From the NCBI RefSeq assembly GCF_000092645.1, contig NC_014165.1, positions 930,001 to 994,000 of the forward strand: DNA of 64,000 bases. The letters run 5' to 3'. Every line of letters begins with the position of its first letter. Position 1 is the first letter of the stretch. Shown piece after piece: positions 26,229 to 34,211 of the stretch. The notes under the pieces were generated by a model. The model was not told the DNA's origin and ran no database searches. It saw nothing but the letters and a program-made list of their open reading frames with translations. This DNA is from Thermobispora bispora DSM 43833 (GTDB taxonomy: Bacteria; Actinomycetota; Actinomycetes; Streptosporangiales; Streptosporangiaceae). A program made the position numbers and the translations under genes.

Positions 26229-27527
26229 TTACTTGATCTTCTCGACGTCCTTGAGGACCTGGGCCCAGGCCTCCTCGGGCGTCTGCTTGCCCTGCTCGAC
26301 GCGGCCGAGGCCGTTGCCGATCGCGGTGCGCACGTCGCCCTCACGCGGGCCGAGGTGCTGCGGCTGGAGCTTCTTCGCGGCCTCGGAGTAGATCTTCCCG
26401 ACCGGGGCGCCGTTGAAGAAGTCCTTGGTGAAGTTCTGGATGTCCGGCTGGTCGTAGAGCGACGGGATGGACGGGAAGTTGCCGGTGGTCTTGAAGACCT
26501 TGGCCTGGCTCTCCGCGGAGGTGAGGAAGTCGACCAGCTCGGCCGCCTCCTTGGGGTGCTTGCTCTGCTTGGGCACGGTCAGGTGGCTGCCGCCGGAGTT
26601 GCCCGCGCCGCCGGGGATCGCGGCGATGTCCCACTTGCCCGCCGCGTTCTTGGCCTGGTCCTGGATGTACGCGGTCATCCAGGCGGGGCAGACCACGGTG
26701 GCGAAGGTGCCCTTGCTGAAGCCGGTGTTCCACTCGGGGGTGAACGCGGCGATCTTCGCGGAGAGGCCGGCCTGGATCATCTGGACCGACAGGTCCCAGG
26801 CGCGCTTCACGTCCGGGTTGGTCGCCACGACGATGTTGTCGTTCTGGTCGTACACGCCGACCGGGGCCTGCGCGATGATCGCGCGGAGGATCTCGCCCGG
26901 GCTGTCGATGAACGCCGTGCCCTTGGGCGCGGACTTCATGAACTTCTTGCCGGTCTCGATGAAGTCCTCCCACGTGGGCCAGAGCGCGGAGACCTCGTCC
27001 CGGTCCGTGGGGAGGCCGGCCTTCTCGAACAGGTCGGTCCGGTAGCACATGGCCAGGCCGCCGACGTCGGTGCCGAGGCCGATGAGCGCGCCGTTCGGGG
27101 CGACGCCCTGCTGCCACTTCCAGGGGAGGTACTCCCCCTGCCGCTTGTCGAGCCCGTACTCGCGCAGGTCGTGGAACTTGTCCGGCTGGGCGGTGAACTG
27201 GCTGATGTAGCCGACCTCGATGGCCTCGACGTCCGCGGCGCCCGCACCGGTGGCGAGGTGGGCGGCGAGGTTGGTGTGGTGGTCGGCGAAGGACGCCTGG
27301 CGCTCCTCGATCTCGATGTTCGGGTGGGTCTTCTTGAACTCCTCGTACAGCGGCTCGAAGCCGAAGTCGCCGAACAGGCCCACCGTCAGCTTGATCTTCT
27401 CCTGGCCGCCGGAGCCGGTCTGGGTGGAGCCGTCGCCGCCGCAGGCCGCCGCGGTGGCGATGAGGGTGGCGGCGAGCATGGGGGCGGCGAGCCGGCCGAT
27501 CCGGCGTCCCACGTGGCGAGTGCCCAT
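26229..27527 (-). CDS. Sugar-binding lipoprotein of the bgl ABC transporter
   Basis: A 432-residue extracytoplasmic binding protein (family 1, CebE/MalE-like). It has a lipoprotein signal with Cys near residue 29 (ATAAACGGDG), after which the mature protein shows FGFEPLYEEFKKTHPNIEIE and VEAIEVGYISQF typical of the family. The many Trp and Tyr residues (EYLPWKWQQG, WPTWEDF) suit a sugar-stacking site. It is the first gene of the operon and has AGGGAGGG before its ATG. The LacI-type palindrome at 27570-27583 lies 43 bases upstream. Ligand preference is unknown; laminari- or cello-oligosaccharides fit the neighbouring enzymes. Confidence 0.93.
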   Translation of the reverse strand: MGTRHVGRRIGRLAAPMLAATLIATAAACGGDGSTQTGSGGQEKIKLTVGLFGDFGFEPLYEEFKKTHPNIEIEERQASFADHHTNLAAHLATGAGAADVEAIEVGYISQFTAQPDKFHDLREYGLDKRQGEYLPWKWQQGVAPNGALIGLGTDVGGLAMCYRTDLFEKAGLPTDRDEVSALWPTWEDFIETGKKFMKSAPKGTAFIDSPGEILRAIIAQAPVGVYDQNDNIVVATNPDVKRAWDLSVQMIQAGLSAKIAAFTPEWNTGFSKGTFATVVCPAWMTAYIQDQAKNAAGKWDIAAIPGGAGNSGGSHLTVPKQSKHPKEAAELVDFLTSAESQAKVFKTTGNFPSIPSLYDQPDIQNFTKDFFNGAPVGKIYSEAAKKLQPQHLGPREGDVRTAIGNGLGRVEQGKQTPEEAWAQVLKDVEKIK

Positions 27528-27569
27528 GAACCCTCCCTGGGTTCGCGCTTCGAAATTAGATGATCATGA

Positions 27570-27583
27570 AGAGAGCGCTCTCT
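27570..27583. promoter_or_regulatory. LacI-type operator AGAGAGCGCTCTCT
   Basis: A perfect 14-bp palindrome located 43 bases before the start of the sugar-binding protein gene, well placed to block its transcription. Confidence 0.75.
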
Positions 27584-27667
27584 CACCACCTTGCGCATGA
27601 CGGAGGGTGAGGTCAAGGCGCAGAACGGTAACGTTCGTCACCATCCGTTCACGAAGCCGTAACGAAA

Positions 27668-27681
27668 TGAGAGCGCTCTCA
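27668..27681. promoter_or_regulatory. LacI-type operator TGAGAGCGCTCTCA
   Basis: A perfect 14-bp palindrome 98 bases from the first. It equals the CelR/CebR box TGGGAGCGCTCCCA except for one symmetric base change per arm. Confidence 0.75.
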
Positions 27682-27843
27682 CACTCCTGGCTCAGTCCGG
27701 GCCCGGAACCCGGCGTGGCGGCCGCACCGGCGGCCGGCCGCGCCGGCGGCCGCCGTGACCTGCGATGTCGTACGGCCGGCCGTGCCTGCGGACCTGGCCG
27801 CCCAGGGCCGGGCGGCGGGCATCGGCGGGCGGATGGCAGGGGA

Positions 27844-27855
27844 GAGAGCGCTCTC
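27844..27855. promoter_or_regulatory. LacI-type operator GAGAGCGCTCTC
   Basis: A perfect 12-bp core with mismatched outer bases (A before, G after). It probably belongs to the rightward GH16 promoter, about 320 bases before that start codon. Confidence 0.65.
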
Positions 27856-27885
27856 GTGGTCGGCCTGGTCAGCCAGTAGAAGGTG

Positions 27886-27899
27886 AGAAAGCGCTCTCA
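27886..27899. promoter_or_regulatory. Degenerate LacI-type operator AGAAAGCGCTCTCA
   Basis: One arm is a perfect half-site (GCTCTCA) and the other has two mismatches. It lies 42 bases beyond the third operator, so cooperative binding at the GH16 promoter is possible. Confidence 0.5.
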
Positions 27900-28176
27900 C
27901 AAAATCTGGAAACCTTCTTGACCGAAGTCAGATCGCGTAGGAAAGTGACGGCGAACCGGTCCGCGGCCGCAGGGAACGGCCGGACGCCGGCGCCCGCGCG
28001 GCCACCCCCATGGCCCGGGCACCGGCCGGCATCCCGGTCGCGGCCTATCGGGGCGGACGCCGACAGGGACAAGCCCGACCCCGCCCCGGCCCGTCGTGAC
28101 GCCACCGCACGCGGGCGGCGATCACGGCGCGGCCCAACCCCCGGATTCCCCCCACGGCACGCTCAGGAGAGCAGCG

Positions 28177-29589
28177 ATGCGACTACCGCTCCCCGTACCC
28201 CTCGCGAGGCTCCGGCATCCGATCCTCGCCCTGCTCCTCGCGAGCGCCGCGCTCCTCGCCGTCGCGGCCCGGCCCGCCTCGGCCTCCGTGCCCGGCACCC
28301 CCTCCGGATGGACGCTGATCTGGGCGGACGACTTCAACGGCCCGGCCGGGTCGCTGCCCTCGTCGAGCGACTGGATCATCGACACCGGCCACTCGTACCC
28401 CGGCGGCCCGGACCGGTGGGGCACCGGTGAGATCCAGCGGTACACCGCCGACCCGGCGAACGTCAGCCTCGACGGCAACGGCAACCTGCGCATCACCCCG
28501 ATCCGCACCGCCAGCGGTGAGTGGACCTCCGCCCGGATCGAGACCCGCCGGGCCGACTTCAAGCCCGCCCCCGGCCGCATCCTGCGGATCGAAGGCCGCA
28601 TCCAGCTGCCGAACGTGACCGGCAACGCCGCGCTCGGCTACTGGCCGGCCTTCTGGGCGCTCGGCTCGCCGTACCGCGGCAACTACTGGAACTGGCCGGA
28701 GATCGGCGAGTTCGACATCATGGAGAACGTCAACGGGCTCAACACCGTCTGGGGCGTGCTCCACTGCGGCGTCAACCCCGGCGGACCGTGCAACGAGCCC
28801 AACGGCATCGGCAACAGCCGGGCCTGCCCCGGGTCGACCTGCCAGTCCGGCTTCCACACCTACCGCTTCGAGTGGGACACCAGCGTCTCGCCCAACCAGC
28901 TCCGCTGGTACGTCGACGGCCAGCTCTACCACACGGTGAGCCAGAACCAGCTCGACGCGACGACCTGGTCGAAGATGACCTCCCACTCCGGCTACTTCCT
29001 GCTGCTCAACGTCGCCATGGGCGGCGCCTTCCCCGACGGGGTCGCGGGCTTCCCCACCCCGACCTCGGCCACCGTCTCCGGGAAGCCGATGCTCGTCGAC
29101 TACGTCGCCGTCTGGCAGAGCGGCTCCGGCTCGTCCCCGTCCCCGTCCCCGTCGCCGTCGACGAGCCCGCAGCCCGGCGGGTTCGACGCGCGGTCCATCA
29201 TCCAGGCCGAGCACTACAGCGCGCAGAGCGGCACGCAGCTCGAGCCGTGCAGTGACGAGGGCGGCGGCCAGAACGTCGGGTACATCGCCAACGGCGACTG
29301 GCTCCGCTTCGACAACGTCGACTTCGGCTCGACCCCGGTGACCCAGTTCAAGGCGCGGGTCGCCTCCGGGGCGCCGGAGGGGATCAGCGGGCTGGTGCAG
29401 GTGCGGCTCGACAGCCTCACCGCGCCGCCGATCGGTGACTTCGCCATCGCCAACACCGGCGGCTGGCAGAGCTGGCGCACCGTGCCGGCCAACATCAGCC
29501 CGGTGACCGGCAAGCACACCGTCTACATCACCTTCAGCAGCGGCCAGCCGGCCGACTTCGTGAACCTCAACTGGTTCACCTTCGAGTGA
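28177..29589 (+). CDS. Secreted GH16 beta-glucanase with CBM6 module
   Basis: A 470-residue secreted enzyme. Signal peptide residues 1-37 end ASA-SVPG. The GH16 catalytic domain spans about 40-315, with the catalytic triad in EIGEFDIMEN: nucleophile Glu178, Asp180 and acid/base Glu183. The context WPAFWALGS and MGGAFPDGVAG points to the laminarinase (endo-beta-1,3-glucanase) branch. A Ser-Pro linker (SPSPSPSPSTSP) leads to a C-terminal CBM6-type beta-sandwich (about 345-470: IIQAEHYSAQSGT, GDWLRFDNVDFG, FVNLNWFTF). AGGAGA precedes the ATG. Operators upstream tie it to the divergent importer, BglB and LacI; it would make the oligosaccharides they take up. Confidence 0.93.
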   Translation: MRLPLPVPLARLRHPILALLLASAALLAVAARPASASVPGTPSGWTLIWADDFNGPAGSLPSSSDWIIDTGHSYPGGPDRWGTGEIQRYTADPANVSLDGNGNLRITPIRTASGEWTSARIETRRADFKPAPGRILRIEGRIQLPNVTGNAALGYWPAFWALGSPYRGNYWNWPEIGEFDIMENVNGLNTVWGVLHCGVNPGGPCNEPNGIGNSRACPGSTCQSGFHTYRFEWDTSVSPNQLRWYVDGQLYHTVSQNQLDATTWSKMTSHSGYFLLLNVAMGGAFPDGVAGFPTPTSATVSGKPMLVDYVAVWQSGSGSSPSPSPSPSTSPQPGGFDARSIIQAEHYSAQSGTQLEPCSDEGGGQNVGYIANGDWLRFDNVDFGSTPVTQFKARVASGAPEGISGLVQVRLDSLTAPPIGDFAIANTGGWQSWRTVPANISPVTGKHTVYITFSSGQPADFVNLNWFTFE

Positions 29590-29629
29590 CCCCGGGCGGG
29601 CCCTGACCCACGGGCGGGCCCGCCGATGA

Positions 29630-29658
29630 GCGGCGCGGCACCTCGCGTGCCGCGCCGC
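29630..29658 (+). terminator. Strong hairpin after the GH16 gene
   Basis: A perfect 12-bp stem (GCGGCGCGGCAC / GTGCCGCGCCGC) with a 5-base loop lies 40 bases after the stop codon and is followed by CTT. Confidence 0.6.
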
Positions 29659-29835
29659 CTTCCGCGTTCCAGGCGCGTCCGCCGGGCCTCAAGGACGCGC
29701 CCGCCGGCACGCGAACCGGCCGTTCCGGGGGCCGGCGTCCGCCGGGGCGCCCCGTGGCCCGGCGGTCCGGCGTCACCGGGGCCCGTCCGGTCCCTCACCG
29801 TGGACCGTCCGGTCCCGGGCGCGCCCCGGACGGGG

Positions 29836-30375
29836 TCAGCTCTGCTCCGGTTCGGGCGCCGGCGTGATCTCCGTGGGCTCCGGGGTCCCCGGTCGCGGCG
29901 AACCGCCTCCGTGCCCGGCCGGCCACTTCGGCCGGGTGAGGTCCACGATCATCACCGCGGTCTGGCCGTCCCGGTCCCGGGTTGCGATCACCCACGCCTG
30001 GTCCCCGGTCCGGATGCCCCGGAGGCCCTCCACCCCGGCGCACACCCGGGTCGAGCCGTTCACCCGGTAGGTGTGCGCGCCGGACTCGCCGGCGATCGTG
30101 ATCGCGTCCTCCGAGACGGAGGTCACCCGGCCGGTCTCCGAGGTGAACGTGTGGCGGCCGTCCGCCGGCGAGGGCGTCGCGGTGGGAGTGGGCTGGAGGT
30201 GGTGGCCGGGCGGGCTGACCGCCTCGTGAGCGGGCCGGCTTCCCGCGGCCGCGACGCCGGTACCCGCCGCCAATGCCAGAGCCGTGGCGAGCCAGACGAT
30301 CAGCCGGTGCGTTCCTCCCCGGCGCGTCGGCCGCGGGCTCGGCGGGCCGGGTGCGTGGATTCCGGGGTCAGGCAT
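29836..30375 (-). CDS. Secreted or membrane-anchored protein with a DUF5666-like domain
   Basis: A 179-residue protein. Residues 1-25 are polar, followed by one hydrophobic segment (LIVWLATALALAAGTGVAAAG), a signal or anchor helix. A Pro/Thr-rich linker precedes a compact beta-rich domain (about 85-150: TGRVTSVSEDAITIAGES, HTYRVNGSTRVCAG, GDQAWVIATRDRDG) resembling DUF5666-type OB-like folds, and the end is rich in Pro and Glu. No catalytic motif is seen. ATG 30375 is chosen for its GGAGGGAG ribosome site; the frame is open further upstream but low-complexity. Function unknown. Confidence 0.75.
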   Translation of the reverse strand: MPDPGIHAPGPPSPRPTRRGGTHRLIVWLATALALAAGTGVAAAGSRPAHEAVSPPGHHLQPTPTATPSPADGRHTFTSETGRVTSVSEDAITIAGESGAHTYRVNGSTRVCAGVEGLRGIRTGDQAWVIATRDRDGQTAVMIVDLTRPKWPAGHGGGSPRPGTPEPTEITPAPEPEQS

Positions 30376-30654
30376 TGCAGCGCTCCCTCCACTCGTCCGC
30401 GGTGCACCGCCTCCGGCGGAGGCCTCCGCCGGGGTGCCGCTGCTCCGCGAGGGCGGCACGCCGCCGCACATCCCGCTCCGCGGGCCGCACGCTCCACCGG
30501 CCCGGGCGCATCGGCGCGGCCGGGCGCCGTGGAGTTCGCCGTACCCCGGAGGCCGCAAGGTTCACGCGGCATCTGTAAAGAAGCCGTTCAGATACCGGCC
30601 GCGGCCGCCGGGCCACGGCCGTGGGGCGGAAGCGTCAGCCACGCGAAAGGAGCG

Positions 30655-31032
30655 TCAGGCCGAGCCGTCGCTCTCGGCGAGCTCACGCACGATCTGGATG
30701 AGCTCGGCGGGGTCGAACGGCTTGGTGACGTACGCGTCCACCCCGATGCCGAGGCCCCGCCGCCGGTCCTCCTCCTGGGCGCGGGCGGTGATGAGCACGA
30801 CCTTGATGTGGCGGGTGCTGGGATCGCTGCGGAGCCTGGTTGCGGTCTCCCAGCCGTCCAGCCGGGGCATCATCACGTCCAGAGTGATCACATCGGGGTC
30901 GATGTCATGGACCCGGTCCAGGCAGTCCTGCCCGTCGCACGCGGTCGCGACCTCGAACCCCTCCAGCGTCAGATTGACCGCTATGAGCTGTCTGATGACC
31001 TCGTCGTCATCGACGACCAGCACTCGCCCCAC
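30655..31032 (-). CDS. Stand-alone response regulator receiver protein
   Basis: A 125-residue CheY-like receiver domain without an output domain. The acidic pocket LVVDDDE, the phospho-acceptor Asp in VITLDVMMPRLDGW, the Thr in VVLITARAQ and the Lys in YVTKPFDP are all present. No histidine kinase is adjacent, so it must receive phosphate from elsewhere and act by protein contact. GTG 31032 is preferred because GGAGG lies 5 bases upstream; the frame is open to 31197 in low-complexity sequence. The DUF5666-like gene lies downstream after about 280 bases. Confidence 0.9.
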   Translation of the reverse strand: MGRVLVVDDDEVIRQLIAVNLTLEGFEVATACDGQDCLDRVHDIDPDVITLDVMMPRLDGWETATRLRSDPSTRHIKVVLITARAQEEDRRRGLGIGVDAYVTKPFDPAELIQIVRELAESDGSA

Positions 31033-31607
31033 GACTTCCTCCACGGCGGCAAAGCTAACCCTTCTCTGAGGTACCACGCGCCGGTTCGGCGACCTGGGAC
31101 CGCGGGCGAGGCAGGGCTCGCCGGCGCGAGAGCCCTCCGGACGGCGGCGGCCCCTCTGAAGGCCGGTGCGGTGGGCCGCACACCCGGGTCGCCGCACCGC
31201 CCGGGATCATCGCGCATGATGCCGCGGCTCCGTGCGGACCGCGCCCGTCCGTCGCACCCCGCCGCCGCGCCGTCCGTCGCAGCACCCCGCCGGGCCCGCC
31301 CGCCCCGGGGCGCGTACCGCCCGGTGGGCCCGCCCGCGCCGGGCGCGTACCGCTGGGCCCGCCCGTGCCCGCCCCACGACCCGGCCCGGTCTCCCGCGCA
31401 CGCCTCGCTTGGGCCCGCGCCGGGCCTCCCCGCGGGCCGGGCCGTACGGCGGAGCGGATCGGGAAGAAGGCGGGGGAGGGCGGGCGTTGACGGGTGCGGG
31501 ACCGCCGCGGGCGGACGGGAGCGGCCGCCGGGCGGGCCGTGTCCGGGACGTTACGGCGATCGGCGTGACGAGCCACCCGGAAAAGCTGGTAGCCTTATCT
31601 CCGCCAC
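31033..31607. other. Gene-free region upstream of tRNA-Arg
   Basis: These 575 bases are rich in CCCGCCC/CGGGCGG runs, and the open frames across them are Arg/Pro/Ala-biased. I see no gene. The last 60 bases are less GC-rich (GAAAAGCTGGTAGCCTTATCT) and probably hold the tRNA promoter, with TAGCCT as a possible -10. Confidence 0.5.
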
Positions 31608-31682
31608 GCCCCCTTAGCTCAGGGGATAGAGCACTGGCCTCCGGAGCCAGGTGCGCAGGTTCGAATCCTGCAGGGGGCACCA
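31608..31682 (+). tRNA. tRNA-Arg (anticodon CCG), CCA encoded
   Basis: A complete cloverleaf: acceptor stem GCCCCCT / AGGGGGC, D-arm TTAGCTCAGGGGATAGAGC, anticodon stem CTGGC / GCCAG around loop CTCCGGA, and T-arm GCAGG-TTCGAAT-CCTGC. The discriminator A is followed by an encoded CCA. Anticodon CCG reads CGG, a frequent Arg codon in this GC-rich genome. Confidence 0.97.
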
Positions 31683-31868
31683 CATACCGGCCGGTCGATC
31701 CGGCCACTGATCACGGCGGATGGGACAGGAGCCTCCTGCGGATTCCCGCCGTTTTTCTTTTTCGGCGTACGCCGGCTCCGGCAGGCCGTCACTGAGATCT
31801 TCACCACATTGTGATCGGAGGGCGCCCGGCCATGGCCGGCCGGTGCGGCGCTCCGCCGCGACGGCCGC

Positions 31869-32246
31869 TCACCGCACGAACACCTTCTTCGGCGTGATCC
31901 GCACGATGACCCGCTGACGGTCCGGTTCGGCGGGCCACGGCCGGCCCGTGTACTTGCGGGAGAGCTCCTGGATCAGGCTGCCCTCGGGGTCGTCGATGAC
32001 GGTCGCGGTCCCCCGGACCTCGGCGTACCGGTACGGATTCGCCGAATCGAGCACCAAGATCGTGACGCGCGGATCCCGGAGGATGTTCCGGTACTTGCGG
32101 CAGCTCTTCAGCGTGGAGAACAGGACATCGTCGCCGTCGGTCTTCACCCAGACCACGGAGGCGTGCGGCGAACCGTCCGGGTTCAGGCACGCGACCGTCG
32201 CGCAGTGGGTGCCGTCGAAGAGTTCACGGGCGGCATCCGGCAGCAC
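31869..32246 (-). CDS. PPOX-class split-barrel flavin/F420-dependent protein
   Basis: A 125-residue protein of the pyridoxamine 5'-phosphate oxidase-like split beta-barrel family, in actinobacteria often F420H2-dependent. Typical segments: VACLNPDGSPHASVVWVKTDGDDVLFST, KYRNILRDPRVTILVLD, and YAEVRGTATVIDD. These fit the Rv1155-like group that reduces or binds small ligands with F420 or FMN. GTG 32246 is chosen because AAGGAGG lies 6 bases upstream and the domain begins there. It stands alone, with no operon partner. Confidence 0.85.
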   Translation of the reverse strand: MLPDAARELFDGTHCATVACLNPDGSPHASVVWVKTDGDDVLFSTLKSCRKYRNILRDPRVTILVLDSANPYRYAEVRGTATVIDDPEGSLIQELSRKYTGRPWPAEPDRQRVIVRITPKKVFVR

Positions 32247-32779
32247 CGCATCCCTCCTTTGCGCGGCCGTGACGAGCAGATCATGCCATCCCACCCCGGC
32301 GGTCCCGTGGCCGCCCCGAGCCATCCACGGATCCCGGCATCGCGGGAACGGATCCGTCCGCCCGATATCCGAGGTCGCCACCGGCAGGGACACCGTCCCC
32401 GCTGCGGGGTCCGGGCACGGCCGTGCCGGCCGGCGCACGCCGCGGCCCGCCCGCCACACGGGCGGGCCGGCGGCCCACCGGAACGCCACGCGGAACCCGG
32501 ATCGCGCGGTCGCCAGCCCCGACCTGGTGATCCAGGGCGACCGGGTGCTCCACCTGCGCTACCGGGTGCGCCGGTGACCGAGCCGGCGCTCCCCCCGGGG
32601 CTGGGGAACCGGGTGATCGGCCTCGGGCCGCCGGCCTCCGGCGGTGCGCGGCGAGAGCCACCGCGCCCGGTGAGACCGGCTCCGCGGGCGGTTCCACCGC
32701 TCCGCGCACGGCCGGAGGACGCGGCCCGCCGGCACGACCGGCGGTGTGGCCTGGAATGCGCGCGAGCCGGAGCGGGCCG
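32247..32779. other. Gene-free region
   Basis: These 533 bases lie between two leftward genes. Open frames through them are low-complexity, and I see no domain, repeat or RNA structure that I can support. Confidence 0.5.
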
Positions 32780-33943
32780 TCACGTGTGATCGCCGCTGCC
32801 GAGCATGCCGTTGAGCGAGGTGTCGCAGAAGGCCGGGAGCGTCTCCGCCTCCTCCCCGGTACGGCCGGCGCTCGGCGGCAGGGCGGTGGTCCGGCGGATG
32901 ATGTCGGCGACCAGGTCGGGCGCGTCGTTCATGGGCACGTGCCCGCACCCGGGCAGCCACTCCAGCCGCGCCCCTGGGATCGTGACCGTCGCCCGGAGCG
33001 CCTGGCGCCGGGGCAGGATGTGGTCAGCGGTGCCCCAGGCGATCGTCACCGGGACGTCGGGGATGTCGCCGATGAACAGGTCGCGGGCCCGCCCGGCGCG
33101 CAGCGTGGCGGTGAAGCCCACGGCCTCGCGGAGCGTGCGGAGCGAGGTGATGACCTGCTCGGGCAGGACGCACTCGGGGTGGGCGTACAGGGTGCCGCTC
33201 AGGACGGCCCGGCCGAGGAGCGTGGTCACCAGCCGGCCCACGAGCGGCTCGGGCAGGTGGGAGATGCGCCGGGCGGCGGCGAGCACGGCGAACGCGTACC
33301 GCCGTTCGACCTCGTTCCAGAACCCGGCCGGGGCGAACGCGGTGACGCTCCGGGCCAGCCCGGCCTGGGCGAGCCGCAGCGCGATCAGCCCGCCGAGGGA
33401 GTGGCCGACGACGTGCGGCCGGCTGCAGCCGAGCTCGGTGAAGACCGCCCCCAGCTCGTTCACCATGGTGGGCAGGTCACGCGGCAGCGACTCCGGCAGG
33501 TCGGCGGACTGCCCGAACCCCGGGAGGTCGATGGCGATCACATGGTGGTCGTCGGTCAGCAGCGGAACCACCGGGTCCCAGACGCGCCGGCACGACCCGA
33601 TGCCGTGGAGGAAGACCACCGGCCGGCCCGCGCCGTGCCTCTCGTACGCCACGGTGATCGACGGCAGCCCGTCCGGGCGCCCGTCCACGAAGAGCGGGGA
33701 ATGCATCCGGTCCGCGAAGGAGGCCAGGGGGTCGGTGCCGCCGGCCCCGGTGAAGAGCGATCGCATGAGCTCTCCCGTCATCCTGCCGACCTGGTTGAGC
33801 GCCCGCGTTCCCGTTCGTACCGCTTCATTGCTGATCTGTGCGGCGGCCGCCAGCACGGTACCCGTGACGATCGCCGGTGCGAAGTTCCACATGTCCGGCG
33901 GCGCTCGGTAGGCGCACTCCTCCTTCTGCTCTCGGCACTCCAT
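32780..33943 (-). CDS. Alpha/beta-hydrolase fold protein
   Basis: A 387-residue protein with an N-terminal extension of about 100 residues before the hydrolase core. The extension includes a weakly hydrophobic segment, FAPAIVTGTVLAAAAQ, that may be membrane-associated. Core marks: oxyanion strand VVFLHGIGSCRRVW, AIDLPGFGQSA, nucleophile Ser in VGHSLGGLIAL, acid in WGTADHILP and His in PGCGHVPMND. A cap domain lies between. Substrate is unknown; the fold is shared by esterases, epoxide hydrolases and lipases. ATG 33943 is chosen because GAAGG lies close upstream, within a hairpin. A downstream ATG (MWNFAPAIV) is an alternative. Confidence 0.85.
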   Translation of the reverse strand: MECREQKEECAYRAPPDMWNFAPAIVTGTVLAAAAQISNEAVRTGTRALNQVGRMTGELMRSLFTGAGGTDPLASFADRMHSPLFVDGRPDGLPSITVAYERHGAGRPVVFLHGIGSCRRVWDPVVPLLTDDHHVIAIDLPGFGQSADLPESLPRDLPTMVNELGAVFTELGCSRPHVVGHSLGGLIALRLAQAGLARSVTAFAPAGFWNEVERRYAFAVLAAARRISHLPEPLVGRLVTTLLGRAVLSGTLYAHPECVLPEQVITSLRTLREAVGFTATLRAGRARDLFIGDIPDVPVTIAWGTADHILPRRQALRATVTIPGARLEWLPGCGHVPMNDAPDLVADIIRRTTALPPSAGRTGEEAETLPAFCDTSLNGMLGSGDHT

Positions 33944-33944
33944 G

Positions 33945-33961
33945 AAGCCTTCGCAAGGCTT
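33945..33961 (-). promoter_or_regulatory. Hairpin overlapping the hydrolase ribosome site
   Basis: The perfect inverted repeat AAGCCTT-cgc-AAGGCTT ends one base before the ATG at 33943 and includes the GAAGG ribosome site (read on the minus strand). Folding in the mRNA would hide the ribosome site; as DNA it could also be an operator. Confidence 0.5.
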
Positions 33962-34211
33962 ACTTTCGATAACAACGTCCTTGGTCCCGGGCATGGCAGA
34001 AGCGAGGCACAGCCCTCAGATGATGTTCGTGCCCGGTCATCGGCACTTGAGGCGTTTAGCGGGGTGCGGCGTTCGGTGCGTTCCAGAGCTCGCGGGTTCG
34101 GGAACCGGCGCGGGCGTCCGGTCTCCGTGCGCCCGGGCGAGGTCTGATCCAGGGCGCGAAGTGTGGCGCGGCCGGGGCGCGGGGTTCGTGTGGCGCGGGC
34201 GCCCGGTCGGC

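Larger units (their letters stand above)
27528..28176. other. Divergent control region of the beta-glucan locus
   Basis: This 649-base region separates the leftward importer operon from the rightward GH16 gene. It contains four LacI-type operators and no gene. Bases 27584-27667, between the first two operators, are less GC-rich, contain GTAACG twice, and probably carry the importer promoter. Confidence 0.6.

Noticed and set aside
24276-27563. Very long open frame (about 1095 codons) on the plus strand across the sugar importer genes
   Set aside because: It is antisense to three clear ABC transporter genes and its product is a low-complexity Glu/Arg/Gly/His string. Long antisense frames are expected at this GC content.
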